Source: a virus
Virus record (IMG/VR): IMGVR_UViG_3300017989_000003
Coordinates: 91,387-155,386 of that record
DNA: 64,000 nucleotides
Direction: 5' to 3' (one strand)
The notes beneath the pieces are model-generated. The model had not been told where the DNA came from, did no database searches, and was given only the letters and a program-made list of their open reading frames with translations. Shown piece by piece: positions 14,812-22,651 of this stretch (positions are counted from its first letter, which is position 1; each line of letters opens with the position of its first letter). The position numbers were made by a program, and so were the translations under genes.

Positions 14812-15008
14812 GTTTTCTCTTTCGTATCCTTATACGTTTGTGTCTGTGTTTGCTGCTCTAACAATTCAATGATTTTTTTGTTTTGCTGTTCGATTGGTGA
14901 TAAAAAACCGTACATAAGTATTGCATAACATATCAATATTAGTGCTGTTAATAAATAATGATTAACCATTAAATCAGAACGCAACTTTTCATAATCACTT
15001 TTGTTCAT
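14799..15008 (-). CDS. Small single-pass membrane protein
   Basis: Predicted 69-residue protein with a hydrophobic helix at about residues 17-37 and a Gln/Thr/Lys-rich tail. GAGGTG ribosome site. Its end overlaps the start of the YopX remnant. Holin-like or membrane-anchoring roles are possible but unproven. Confidence 0.6.
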   Translation of the reverse strand: MNKSDYEKLRSDLMVNHYLLTALILICYAILMYGFLSPIEQQNKKIIELLEQQTQTQTYKDTKEKTCKK

Positions 15009-15030
15009 TACTCACCTCTTCAAATAATAT

Positions 15031-15213
15031 TTAATACCCCTCTCCCCAAACAATATGACCAATATCGCTTGTAGAATTTTTATCAAAAGAATAAATAGTA
15101 CTTATCCCGTTATTGCAAGCAGGACATACTTCTGGTCATGTACTATCTATTGGAATATAAATAACATTATCACAAATTCCACAATGACATATTTTGACAG
15201 TGCTTTCTTCCAT
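15031..15213 (-). pseudogene. Small zinc-finger gene with in-frame UGA
   Basis: Sixty codons from ATG 15213 (overlapping the previous stop as TGATG) to TAA. One TGA at codon 26 (15136-15138) separates CHCGIC and CPAC, two halves of a likely zinc site: IDST-[UGA]-PEVCPAC. Trp or Cys would suit this position. The rest of the frame is intact and ends IVWGEGY. Confidence 0.6.
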
Positions 15214-15794
15214 CATTCACCTTCTTTCATGCCGTCAGAATCAGCACACCTGAAGTCATCAATAACGGATTGATTATCATTAATAAAATCTTTATCTTGC
15301 ATCGCTTGTTTAAGATTCTCCAATTTTTCTTCTTTTGATTGTGTTTTAAGTCTTTTTCGTGTTTTAAGTCTTTTTCTTTGTTTTGTTCGAACTATTCCAT
15401 CTTCTAATTTATCCATTCTTGCTTTACGTTCATCCTCTATTTTTTCGTTATGCTTAAGAACTTCTTCATAAAGCTCAAGGTCACTAAAAAATTGATGATT
15501 ATAATCAGGAATATCCCTTTGCATAATTTCATCTCCACCCATTCTAAAAGTGTCTAATATGACAACTTCATAACCTTTTTGTTTTAATAATTCAATAAGT
15601 TCGTTGTATACATCTCTATGACCAATAAAATCGTCAGCTATCTTTCCTGACTCTAAAGAATTTTTCTGTGCTTTTGGCAATAATTCTTGGCATAAATCAT
15701 GCCAATCAATCTCATCACCGTAAAATATTATTTTATCATATTCATCAAACCACTGATATTCAAGTAAATAATATTCTTTCGGACTTAAGCGCAT
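15213..15794 (-). CDS. Hypothetical protein, paralog of gene at 17826
   Basis: Predicted 193-residue protein. Residues about 20-85 (IIFYGDEIDWHDLCQELLPK, then KQKGYEVVILDTF) align with the protein at 17826-18269. The C-terminal half is a charged helical tail with a repeated KRLKT unit. AAGGAGTAGTCATG start cassette. Function unknown. Confidence 0.7.
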   Translation of the reverse strand: MRLSPKEYYLLEYQWFDEYDKIIFYGDEIDWHDLCQELLPKAQKNSLESGKIADDFIGHRDVYNELIELLKQKGYEVVILDTFRMGGDEIMQRDIPDYNHQFFSDLELYEEVLKHNEKIEDERKARMDKLEDGIVRTKQRKRLKTRKRLKTQSKEEKLENLKQAMQDKDFINDNQSVIDDFRCADSDGMKEGE

Positions 15795-15796
15795 GA

Positions 15797-17041
15797 CTAC
15801 TCCTTAATTACATCTGATTTATTGCAAACTTCAATTAGCTCGATAACTACTTCGAGACGTGTTTTTCCTGTTTGCTCTGCGACATATTCAATATCACCTT
15901 GGATATTTATCGAATTAAATGTTGGATTGTAGTAGTCTGTGCTGACTAAATAGTTTGTCTCATCGTTAATGCAATACATTTCGAATTTTGTCTGATTCCT
16001 GATATCGAAAAGCAACTCAATCAGTTGGTCGAATTTATACTTATAGTATTCCTCGCTGGTTTCGTAATGTTTTATGATTTTTTCATAAACTTCTACCTGT
16101 GAACATTCCCAATACTTACAATACTCTTCTAATTGAATAATTCGTGAACCGTCTAACAACATGTCGTGAATACTAAAATTATCTTTTAGATACCATTCAG
16201 CTTTTTCTCTTAGTTTTTCTCGGCGTTTTACTTCTGTTTGGCAAGCATCATATCCTCTGTTGTCGTCACATGTTTCACATTCTTTGTGAGGATATTCTCC
16301 GAAATTCTCACATTCTTTCTTGCTTTTTTGCTCTTTCAGTTTCTCAAATTGCTGTTTTGCTGATTCTATTTCTTCAGTGTTTAAGTCGCTAAAACCTTTA
16401 TATATTGTAAATTTTTCTGTAACAGCACTAATATATTTTCCATCTACATAAAAGTGGTATGGAAAATTTTCGTTTTTCTCAGGTTCATACTTGACCTCGA
16501 TTTTGCGAGCTTTAGGCTTTGCCCCATACTCCAGTTTCTCGCAGTTTTCTATTTCTTTTTCTCTATCCTCGACTTCTTCAAGTACTTCAGCCTCTCGCGT
16601 CTTCTCTATCACAGTTTGCTCTTCCTCAACCACTTCCTTTACAGCAATTATCGATATACGCGCTTCAAGGTTTTTAATGCGCTGCGCAAGCGCATCTGTT
16701 TGCGTAGCAAGCGCCTTAACGTGCTCCTCTATTGGCGCGACTTTTAGAGCACAGGGACAGTTTGTCAGGGCGTCAACTATTAAATTTTTGACATGTTTTT
16801 CGTCAATTGGCACTATTACATCGTCAGGACGAAGTTCGTGTGTTTTTGTACACCAATGTTCTGTGTTTACTATTTTTTCAGCTTGCTCAATCGTTATATC
16901 TTTGCCGAAATGCTTTGCTACTCCTTGAAGTACTTCTGCCGCTGTTTTGGTGCCTCTTTTCGGCATAGAGCTATCATCCTCAATTTCTTTGTTTTCGTTA
17001 ACAGAATTTTCCATTTTTTCCTCCATATCTGGGTAACTCAT
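15797..17041 (-). CDS. Large acidic coiled-coil protein
   Basis: Predicted 414-residue protein: acidic N-terminus, Cys pair near residue 95 (CPC), a coiled coil at about 105-175, a beta-rich stretch, a Cys-rich spot (about 255-280, CETC...C), and a helical C-terminal half. No recognised domain. Its last codons form the next gene's ribosome site. Longest gene of the minus-strand small-gene cluster. Confidence 0.7.
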   Translation of the reverse strand: MSYPDMEEKMENSVNENKEIEDDSSMPKRGTKTAAEVLQGVAKHFGKDITIEQAEKIVNTEHWCTKTHELRPDDVIVPIDEKHVKNLIVDALTNCPCALKVAPIEEHVKALATQTDALAQRIKNLEARISIIAVKEVVEEEQTVIEKTREAEVLEEVEDREKEIENCEKLEYGAKPKARKIEVKYEPEKNENFPYHFYVDGKYISAVTEKFTIYKGFSDLNTEEIESAKQQFEKLKEQKSKKECENFGEYPHKECETCDDNRGYDACQTEVKRREKLREKAEWYLKDNFSIHDMLLDGSRIIQLEEYCKYWECSQVEVYEKIIKHYETSEEYYKYKFDQLIELLFDIRNQTKFEMYCINDETNYLVSTDYYNPTFNSINIQGDIEYVAEQTGKTRLEVVIELIEVCNKSDVIKE

Positions 17042-17044
17042 ACG

Positions 17045-17278
17045 TTACTCCTTTATTGGTTTATAGTTTTCTTTATCTTGAGCCTGCGCTAGTGCAATGT
17101 CAATTTGCTTCTGTATACACGTAGGGCTTCTTCGTACCCTTCCTGTATTAGTTGTTAATAACAACTCGTTGTACACCATACAATAGTAACTACCGTGAAT
17201 AGGTTTATAGTACAACCTACAATTTCCACAAGTTATTTTCCCTACTTCCTGAATAGTTCGAATTTCAATTTTGTGCAC
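17045..17278 (-). CDS. Zinc-binding hypothetical protein
   Basis: Predicted 77-residue protein with CGNC, a later C in YYC, and a C-terminal Cys, suggesting one metal site. The GTG at 17278 is preferred because GGAGG lies 5 bases upstream; a TTG at 17290 overlaps that site. Not recognised. Confidence 0.6.
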   Translation of the reverse strand: MHKIEIRTIQEVGKITCGNCRLYYKPIHGSYYCMVYNELLLTTNTGRVRRSPTCIQKQIDIALAQAQDKENYKPIKE

Positions 17279-17326
17279 TGGTTCCTCCAATTTTAGTATT
17301 TAATAAAACAAACCAAACCAACAATC

Positions 17327-17794
17327 CTAACCATAAAGCGCACTAAGCAGCCATGTTGGTTGTTTTTTTATTTTATATTTTTTCAGAAACTCTCTGAATT
17401 TTTCTTTGGCTTGGTTACTAACTTTGATTTTTGATATGTTTAATTTCTCGCAGCCGTCAGCACATATAATACTCGAAGGAACACATAGAATAAAGTTGTC
17501 GGTATTATCATAGCTCCAAAAATATAATAATTCGAAAGGCATCGGATATCTTTTGTCCCACTGATGAATATAATCGTAATACCTTTCTTCATCTTCATCA
17601 GTAATACCGGGTTTTTTATTATCAGCATCTTCCCATATTTCATAAGGATTTTTGTAGCCGTTTATTTCACGCCACCAATCTTCCTCGCTTTCGTAGATAT
17701 TTTCACCAGTTTCTGGGTCGTATTTTTTCCAAGGCAAATCTCCAGAATCGACAACGACTCCAAAACATATTGTTGCATCAACACTAATTCCCAT
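17327..17794 (-). CDS. Conserved phage hypothetical protein
   Basis: Predicted 155-residue acidic, Trp/Tyr-rich protein starting MGISVDATICFGVVV, a beginning seen in small hypothetical phage proteins. GGAGGTG before the ATG. Function unknown. Confidence 0.75.
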   Translation of the reverse strand: MGISVDATICFGVVVDSGDLPWKKYDPETGENIYESEEDWWREINGYKNPYEIWEDADNKKPGITDEDEERYYDYIHQWDKRYPMPFELLYFWSYDNTDNFILCVPSSIICADGCEKLNISKIKVSNQAKEKFREFLKKYKIKKQPTWLLSALYG

Positions 17795-17825
17795 TTTTCA
17801 CCTCCATTAACAAAAACTACACTTA

Positions 17826-18269
17826 CTACGGCTCGTCTAGCGAGTCAGCAACAGTATTATGTTCCATTAGATTGCACACGGCTTCTTCGTGTGCTCGGAT
17901 TTCGTCCGCATTAAGGGATTCTATCAACTCTGGCGTTACAATCACACTCCAGCTGCTATTGCGCAGCTCCCTGTCTAACAAGCTAAACTCTTCTAGCTCG
18001 ATTACTTTGTACCCTTCAAGTACTAGTACTTCGATGAGTCCCGTGATAACGTCGTCTGTACCTATATAGTACTCTTTGCCGATACGCTCTAGTAAGTGTT
18101 TAACAGCTTTCGGAACTAATCTTTGACAGTACTTTTTCCAATTTTCTCTTTGCTTACCGTACACAATTACAGGACTATACGATTCGTTGTCATACGTAGA
18201 CACGTAATAATACGCATTGTCTCCAATTGCACCTATCTTACCTGGATTAAACTGACAATTTTTACACAT
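17826..18269 (-). CDS. Hypothetical protein, paralog of gene at 15213
   Basis: Predicted 147-residue protein. VIVYGKQRENWKKYCQRLVP and the later LVLEGYKVIELEEF align with the protein at 15213-15794. ATG 18269 with GAAAGGA upstream is preferred to a start at 18344 that lies inside the previous gene. Function unknown. Confidence 0.7.
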   Translation of the reverse strand: MCKNCQFNPGKIGAIGDNAYYYVSTYDNESYSPVIVYGKQRENWKKYCQRLVPKAVKHLLERIGKEYYIGTDDVITGLIEVLVLEGYKVIELEEFSLLDRELRNSSWSVIVTPELIESLNADEIRAHEEAVCNLMEHNTVADSLDEP

Positions 18270-18271
18270 AA

Positions 18272-18532
18272 TCACATTCCTTTCAGTACGTAAGAAAATG
18301 CCAATAATAGCATAGAGATAGCAAAGGATATAATGATAATCCATACAATTGTGGACTTGCTACATGTTTGCTTTTCTTCAAGTAACTTCTTAATTTTAGG
18401 ATTAGTGAATAATTCATCGTAACTTTCATTTCGATGTTCAGGGATACTTTGGATTGTTACGTCCCTAATCATATTGAATAGTAATGATAGTACTCTTTTA
18501 TCAATGTTATCTTTGTTACTTTTATTCTTCAT
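18272..18532 (-). CDS. Tail-anchored small membrane protein
   Basis: Predicted 86-residue protein with a charged N-terminal part and one C-terminal hydrophobic helix (about residues 62-82). The start at 18532 overlaps the end of the regulator gene upstream by 11 bases; an in-frame start at 18580 lies deeper within that gene. Confidence 0.6.
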   Translation of the reverse strand: MKNKSNKDNIDKRVLSLLFNMIRDVTIQSIPEHRNESYDELFTNPKIKKLLEEKQTCSKSTIVWIIIISFAISMLLLAFSYVLKGM

Positions 18533-19040
18533 TTTGCCACTCCACATCAAGTAGGTTATCCACTGGTATATCAAATGCACTAGCTATCGATTTTAATTCA
18601 CCAAACGTTAAAAACGCAGAGTCGCGAGTAACATGCCAGTATTTACCTGAATTTATCCCACATTTTTCACAGAACTTCTTTGGCAGCAATCCTGAGGAAG
18701 CGCGAAGTTCCTTAACATTAAAAGTTACCCCACTATGTCTAACTTCTTCGTCATCACTGTAATATTCTTTTAGAACATCTTCAGTTTCGGCATCTTCAGT
18801 TTCGGCAGTGTTTTCAAGTACTGTAATATCACCATCTGCGTTACGAACATACTCTGAAGCGTCATTCGGTAGCTTTACAGAATATACCAATGTTGCTATA
18901 AAACTTTCATTTACTTTGGATACATTGTGTGATATGTATTTAGAACACGGTATTCCTGCGTTTTCTAACCATACCTCCATGTTTTTATCAAGGTCACTAA
19001 GTGTTTCCCCCCAAAATAGTTTTACACGTAGTGCGTCCAT
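18522..19040 (-). CDS. XRE-type helix-turn-helix regulator
   Basis: Predicted 172-residue protein. The last 65 residues (VKELRASSGLLPKKFCEKCG through FGELKSIASAFDIPVDNLLD) follow the five-helix Cro/C1 pattern. The N-terminal 100 residues are an unrecognised acidic domain. ATG 19040 follows AGAGGA. Probably a transcription regulator; its target could be a nearby operator. Confidence 0.7.
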   Translation of the reverse strand: MDALRVKLFWGETLSDLDKNMEVWLENAGIPCSKYISHNVSKVNESFIATLVYSVKLPNDASEYVRNADGDITVLENTAETEDAETEDVLKEYYSDDEEVRHSGVTFNVKELRASSGLLPKKFCEKCGINSGKYWHVTRDSAFLTFGELKSIASAFDIPVDNLLDVEWQNEE

Positions 19041-19064
19041 TAATTTTCCTCTCATTGTTGGATG

Positions 19065-19100
19065 AAAAGGTGACCCCTTGGCTCAAGGGTCACCTCTTTT
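19065..19100 (-). terminator. Intrinsic terminator
   Basis: Perfect 9-bp stem AGGTGACCC/GGGTCACCT (19068-19076, 19087-19095), flanked by AAAA and CTTTT, so it can act on both strands. Downstream of the histone-like gene on the minus strand. Confidence 0.85.
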
Positions 19101-19107
19101 GTAGTAG

Positions 19108-19341
19108 TTACTCCTTGACGGTATTTCTAATTTCTAATACCGTCTTTCGGATTCCATCCGCTTTTTTCTTTACGTCCATCATAGCGCTTCGTACCCGTGT
19201 TCCTGCTGCTTTGTTTCCATTGTCGGTTTTTGTTACATCATCCTCGAGAGCAACAAGTTGTTCCATCATTTCATTGTAGAGTACGGAAATTGACAGTTGC
19301 GCTTTTTTTACTGTCTTCTTTTTCTTCGAGCTTTTAGCCAT
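19108..19341 (-). CDS. Histone H1-like DNA-binding protein (Hc1-like)
   Basis: Predicted 77-residue basic protein: Lys-rich N-terminus (KSSKKKKTVKK), then a helical region with GNKAAGTRVRSAMMDVKKKA, close to the GNKAAxxRVR core of chlamydial Hc1 and related bacterial H1-like proteins that compact DNA. ATG 19341 has AAGGAG at 8 bases. A terminator follows, so it may be expressed apart from its neighbours. Likely binds phage or host DNA. Confidence 0.75.
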   Translation of the reverse strand: MAKSSKKKKTVKKAQLSISVLYNEMMEQLVALEDDVTKTDNGNKAAGTRVRSAMMDVKKKADGIRKTVLEIRNTVKE

Positions 19342-19400
19342 AGACATTACTCCTTTCATAAAGTAGTTATTGGCTAAACCTGACTCTCAGGTTTATAAAA

Positions 19401-19685
19401 TCAAAAAATACCACCAAACATATTGTTATTTTTGTCAGTATCGACACTTTTGGATTTTTTATTTGTAGTTCTATTATTTTCAGAATCTATTAGTTTACTA
19501 AGTATCAAATATGTTACGAATAATACTACAGTAAAGGGGGATATAACTATTAGCAGTATAATGGTACATATAGTGCTAATTTCCCACTCTCTCGGATGCC
19601 CAGGTGGATTATGTAGTAAAACCATTGTTATCCCACCAACGACAAGACCATACGAAAATGTCAAGAAGATTATTGTAAGTATCAT
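19401..19685 (-). CDS. Two-helix membrane protein
   Basis: Predicted 94-residue protein with hydrophobic helices at about residues 2-24 and 37-65, then a polar Asn/Lys-rich tail. GGGGGAT ribosome site. Could be holin-like, but size and topology alone do not show this. Confidence 0.65.
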   Translation of the reverse strand: MILTIIFLTFSYGLVVGGITMVLLHNPPGHPREWEISTICTIILLIVISPFTVVLFVTYLILSKLIDSENNRTTNKKSKSVDTDKNNNMFGGIF

Positions 19686-19863
19686 ATTATCCCCCAGAGT
19701 GTAAACATGGGGGTGTTTTACCCGTTGATAAAGAGCACAATAAGAAAAAGTTCCTTATAATCAGGAGTTGGGCTATTTTAGTATTGAATGCTCATCTTTC
19801 AGTTCCCTAAAACGGGTATCTATAAGGGTAAAACACCTATGTTAAGCTACTGCTTAGCCATGT
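19686..19863 (-). ncRNA. Structured non-coding leader with competing stems
   Basis: A perfect 12-bp inverted repeat (GGTGTTTTACCC 19712-19723, complement 19826-19837) encloses a second stem, GAGCA...CAATA (19733-19742) with TATTG...TGCTC (19782-19793), and TCCT/AGGA. ACCCGTT (19720-19726) can instead pair with AACGGGT (19811-19817), which excludes the outer stem. It sits in the 178-bp gap upstream of the membrane-protein gene. Read as a folded leader or attenuator; no known riboswitch class recognised. Confidence 0.5.
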
Positions 19864-20469
19864 TTACAATTTTATATTTTCAAATAACAAAGCTGTATTT
19901 CTAAAAATACACGTAATATCTTCTGAGATATTGAACCGGGTTTTATTATGCTCTATGGACTTCATAATATCCCCATCTGCATGTCTTCTGGTGGCGGCTA
20001 CCCAGTCACAGAACATCTCAACAATATCTACTATAGTCATACTTCGGAGCGTAAATCGTTTCACAATAATTCCATCGCATACTTTACTATTATCAAAATT
20101 TTTACCAATGTGTGTAAGCACCAATCTTTGGCATTTTTCTCCATCTGTAAATAGTTCAACCTCTCGTCCGCATTTATCACACACTCCTACACAATTTTCG
20201 TAGTATTCTGGATGATGTCTATTGTGTGAATAATGGTGGCTTAGGGCTTCCTGCATATTACCCAGACATTCTTTGTATTCGTCACTTCCATAAGTAAGGG
20301 TTTTTAGTTTCGGAGTATACTCTGCGAAGACAGATAATTCGGGTTCTTCTAGTTTACTAGAATCATGGTATTCCCCACGTAATTCTAGCATTTTTATTAC
20401 CTGTGATAGAAGCTGCTTAACCGCTTCTATGTGTTTTTTAGTCTCTTGGATTGTCTCATTCTTGTCCAT
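19864..20469 (-). CDS. DUF5662-like phage protein
   Basis: Predicted 201-residue protein with the family pattern: HIEAVKQLL, HDSSKLEEPEL, YTPKLKTLTYGSDEYKE, HHYSHNRHHPEYY, then MTIVDIVEMFCDWVAATRRH, DGDIMKSIEHNKTRF. The many His/Asp residues suggest a metal site. A CDKCG insertion with a second Cys adds a possible zinc finger. Function unknown. Confidence 0.8.
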   Translation of the reverse strand: MDKNETIQETKKHIEAVKQLLSQVIKMLELRGEYHDSSKLEEPELSVFAEYTPKLKTLTYGSDEYKECLGNMQEALSHHYSHNRHHPEYYENCVGVCDKCGREVELFTDGEKCQRLVLTHIGKNFDNSKVCDGIIVKRFTLRSMTIVDIVEMFCDWVAATRRHADGDIMKSIEHNKTRFNISEDITCIFRNTALLFENIKL

Positions 20470-20530
20470 TTTATTCCTTAGTTAAGGTTTACTTACCCAT
20501 GTAAACTTTTGTCTTTGCTTCACAAATCCA

Positions 20531-20938
20531 TTAAAGCCATCTGCGACAGCATCTGGAACCTCCTTCTGTCTTTGATTTAATGTTACCGCAGTATGAAAGC
20601 TCTTTCCAGTCGCTTTTCGATATATGGAAAAGTGGGGTAGTTTGCTCTGGTGAGTCTTCGAATGTAAAACACCAGCAACTTAAGATACTATCCCATACTA
20701 TGTAAGCTCCAGATTCGTTAATTATATCTCCATCAAATATTTCGTCTCCATTATCATAAAACTTATTGATGCCTATAGCTACAGGGACGTTAAAGTTGTA
20801 GTCGTCAGAAAGAACGTTATTTTCGACAAACAACGTACGTGTTGTATCGTTACGACTTAACAAGTCTTTTAGTGTTACGAGGTGCCATCGGTTCTCAATA
20901 AATACTTTGAACCTAAAGTTAAAGATTCTGGGAGTCAT
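20531..20938 (-). CDS. Divergent YopX-like protein
   Basis: Predicted 135-residue protein with FNFRFKVFIENRW at the N-terminus and YDNGDEIFDGDIINESGAYI in the middle, the NGxEIxxGDI core of YopX-type proteins. A Cys/Arg-rich end is unusual. The start overlaps the methyltransferase stop as TAATG, so coupled. Confidence 0.65.
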   Translation of the reverse strand: MTPRIFNFRFKVFIENRWHLVTLKDLLSRNDTTRTLFVENNVLSDDYNFNVPVAIGINKFYDNGDEIFDGDIINESGAYIVWDSILSCWCFTFEDSPEQTTPLFHISKSDWKELSYCGNIKSKTEGGSRCCRRWL

Positions 20939-21846
20939 TACTTGCTACTCCTTTTTATAGATTTGTAGTCTACATACTCTGGGCTTACAGGTAGTTCAAA
21001 ATATTGTTTCAGGTTATTCCAATCCATGTCCCTGATAGTATATATTTTACTTGCGTTAAAGCTGGCGTATGAATTTCCTATTTTTGATACTCCTCTTTGC
21101 TCAGCACGAAGTTTATTTAGTGTGATGTCAATGTATTTCTCACTAATGTCGATTCCTATATAGTTGCGGTTAAGTCGTTTTGCGGCTATAACTGACGTGC
21201 CCGTTCCAACAAATGGGTCTAACACTATGTCATTTTCGTCTGATGTTAGTAGGATAATCCTTTCTAGCAAATGCAACGGAAGTTGACAAGGGTGTTTATC
21301 GCGGTATTTATTATGTTTTATTCTATGAATGTCAGTCCATACATCTGAAATAAGGGGTCCAAAAGGATGTATTGTATCCTTTTTTCCGCCATAGTCTTTT
21401 AGGAGATAATGACACTTACGACATCTCTTGTGCGGGTGTCTTAGTTCGTATAATTTCTGGTTATGAGGCTCTTTAGCGTATAGCAGAATGCCATAGTGGG
21501 CAGGTTGTAGGGTTTTACCCATTGGTCTTGTTGGTGCATCCCAAGAAATCCAGTTTCTGAATGTTGCGTGCTTATTAAGATACCGAGTGTAAAAAGTAAG
21601 CCACTTTGGGATATTATGTACAATTATAGACCCTGTTGGCTTAGTAACTCGAACCATTTCCATAATCCATTTTTTACACCAACGCATATATCTGTCGAAG
21701 TCTTTACAATCTTTGTACGTATCGTACTTCTTTTGTAAATTAAATGGCGGGTCTGCGAATGAGACGTCAATACAGTTATCTGGCAATTCTTTAAGCGCCA
21801 TTAAACAATCCCCGGTTATAAGTGTATTAATAATACTATTATCCAT
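20938..21846 (-). CDS. DNA methyltransferase, adenine-N6 or cytosine-N4 type
   Basis: Predicted 302-residue protein. Motif IV DPPF near residue 32 precedes motif I (DPFVGTGTSVIAAKRLNRNY, about residues 207-226), the order of beta-class enzymes. A CxxC...H segment lies between. It transfers a methyl group from S-adenosylmethionine to DNA; DPPF favours N6-adenine. No restriction gene is adjacent, so it probably protects phage DNA or marks it. Confidence 0.88.
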   Translation of the reverse strand: MDNSIINTLITGDCLMALKELPDNCIDVSFADPPFNLQKKYDTYKDCKDFDRYMRWCKKWIMEMVRVTKPTGSIIVHNIPKWLTFYTRYLNKHATFRNWISWDAPTRPMGKTLQPAHYGILLYAKEPHNQKLYELRHPHKRCRKCHYLLKDYGGKKDTIHPFGPLISDVWTDIHRIKHNKYRDKHPCQLPLHLLERIILLTSDENDIVLDPFVGTGTSVIAAKRLNRNYIGIDISEKYIDITLNKLRAEQRGVSKIGNSYASFNASKIYTIRDMDWNNLKQYFELPVSPEYVDYKSIKRSSK

Positions 21847-22042
21847 AACTGTAAGTATAGCTGTTGTCTTCGTACATTATTACTCTTGATGAACATACTG
21901 TAACGTCGTCACTCGTTGAGTAAAACGTTACGTATGAACTAACCATTGGAATTGCAAACTTACGTTTGTTGTTCTCGAATGGTAGTTCCAGCTGCTTTAC
22001 GTTGAAGTTTTTTATACTATCATGGTTTGTTTTATTTCCCAT
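21839..22042 (-). CDS. Small protein with QLELPF motif
   Basis: Predicted 67-residue protein with VKQLELPFENN at residues 15-25, resembling sliding-clamp-binding peptides. Beta-strand-rich remainder. AGGTG ribosome site; 8-base overlap with the methyltransferase start. Function unknown. Confidence 0.6.
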   Translation of the reverse strand: MGNKTNHDSIKNFNVKQLELPFENNKRKFAIPMVSSYVTFYSTSDDVTVCSSRVIMYEDNSYTYSYG

Positions 22043-22636
22043 TTATACACCTAAGTATTTCGCTAAAGATTCACTTATGATACGACCTATGTCACTCATA
22101 AGTCGTTTGTATTCGTCGTCATTTCTGTCTTTGGATATTATACAGCATAATGACGCAATATTACGGTTTAGTAAAATTTCTCTTATAGTATACGACGCAA
22201 ACTCACTCCCTAAATGGGCTTCAATGAAAGTAATTCTATTATCGCAGTCAACTGTTTTGGGTATAGTATCGTGAAAACAGAATAATAGTTTGGATTCTCC
22301 TATTTTGTGCATGATGCTGTGTACATAAATCATGGTGTTAACGTATATTACACTCAGTAACATTTTAAGTGCTATTGTATCGTGTTTATACTGTGTAATT
22401 TCCTTGAATCTCAACAAATAAGTCTCTCTTATGTTAATATCCTCTGAGTTAATGATGTTATTACAAATCCATTTAGCTATTGAAAGCTCAAGGTGTTCTG
22501 TAATATCATTAATAATTTCTTCTAAATCAGAGAGTATACCGTCAATTGGCATGGTTGTTTTGAACAAAATGGGTATAGAGGCGTACACTCCATCTTTTGC
22601 GTTATTATTCTTCTTGTTATCTGGTATATCAGACAT
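22043..22636 (-). CDS. Hypothetical protein, paralog of gene at 22652
   Basis: Predicted 197-residue helical protein. IPILF..., LSIAKWICNNII, YLLRFKEITQYK and TIREILLNRNIASLC correspond in order to segments of the protein at 22652-23365, so the pair is a tandem duplication. Function unknown. Confidence 0.7.
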   Translation of the reverse strand: MSDIPDNKKNNNAKDGVYASIPILFKTTMPIDGILSDLEEIINDITEHLELSIAKWICNNIINSEDINIRETYLLRFKEITQYKHDTIALKMLLSVIYVNTMIYVHSIMHKIGESKLLFCFHDTIPKTVDCDNRITFIEAHLGSEFASYTIREILLNRNIASLCCIISKDRNDDEYKRLMSDIGRIISESLAKYLGV

Positions 22637-22651
22637 ATTGTATTATCCTGA

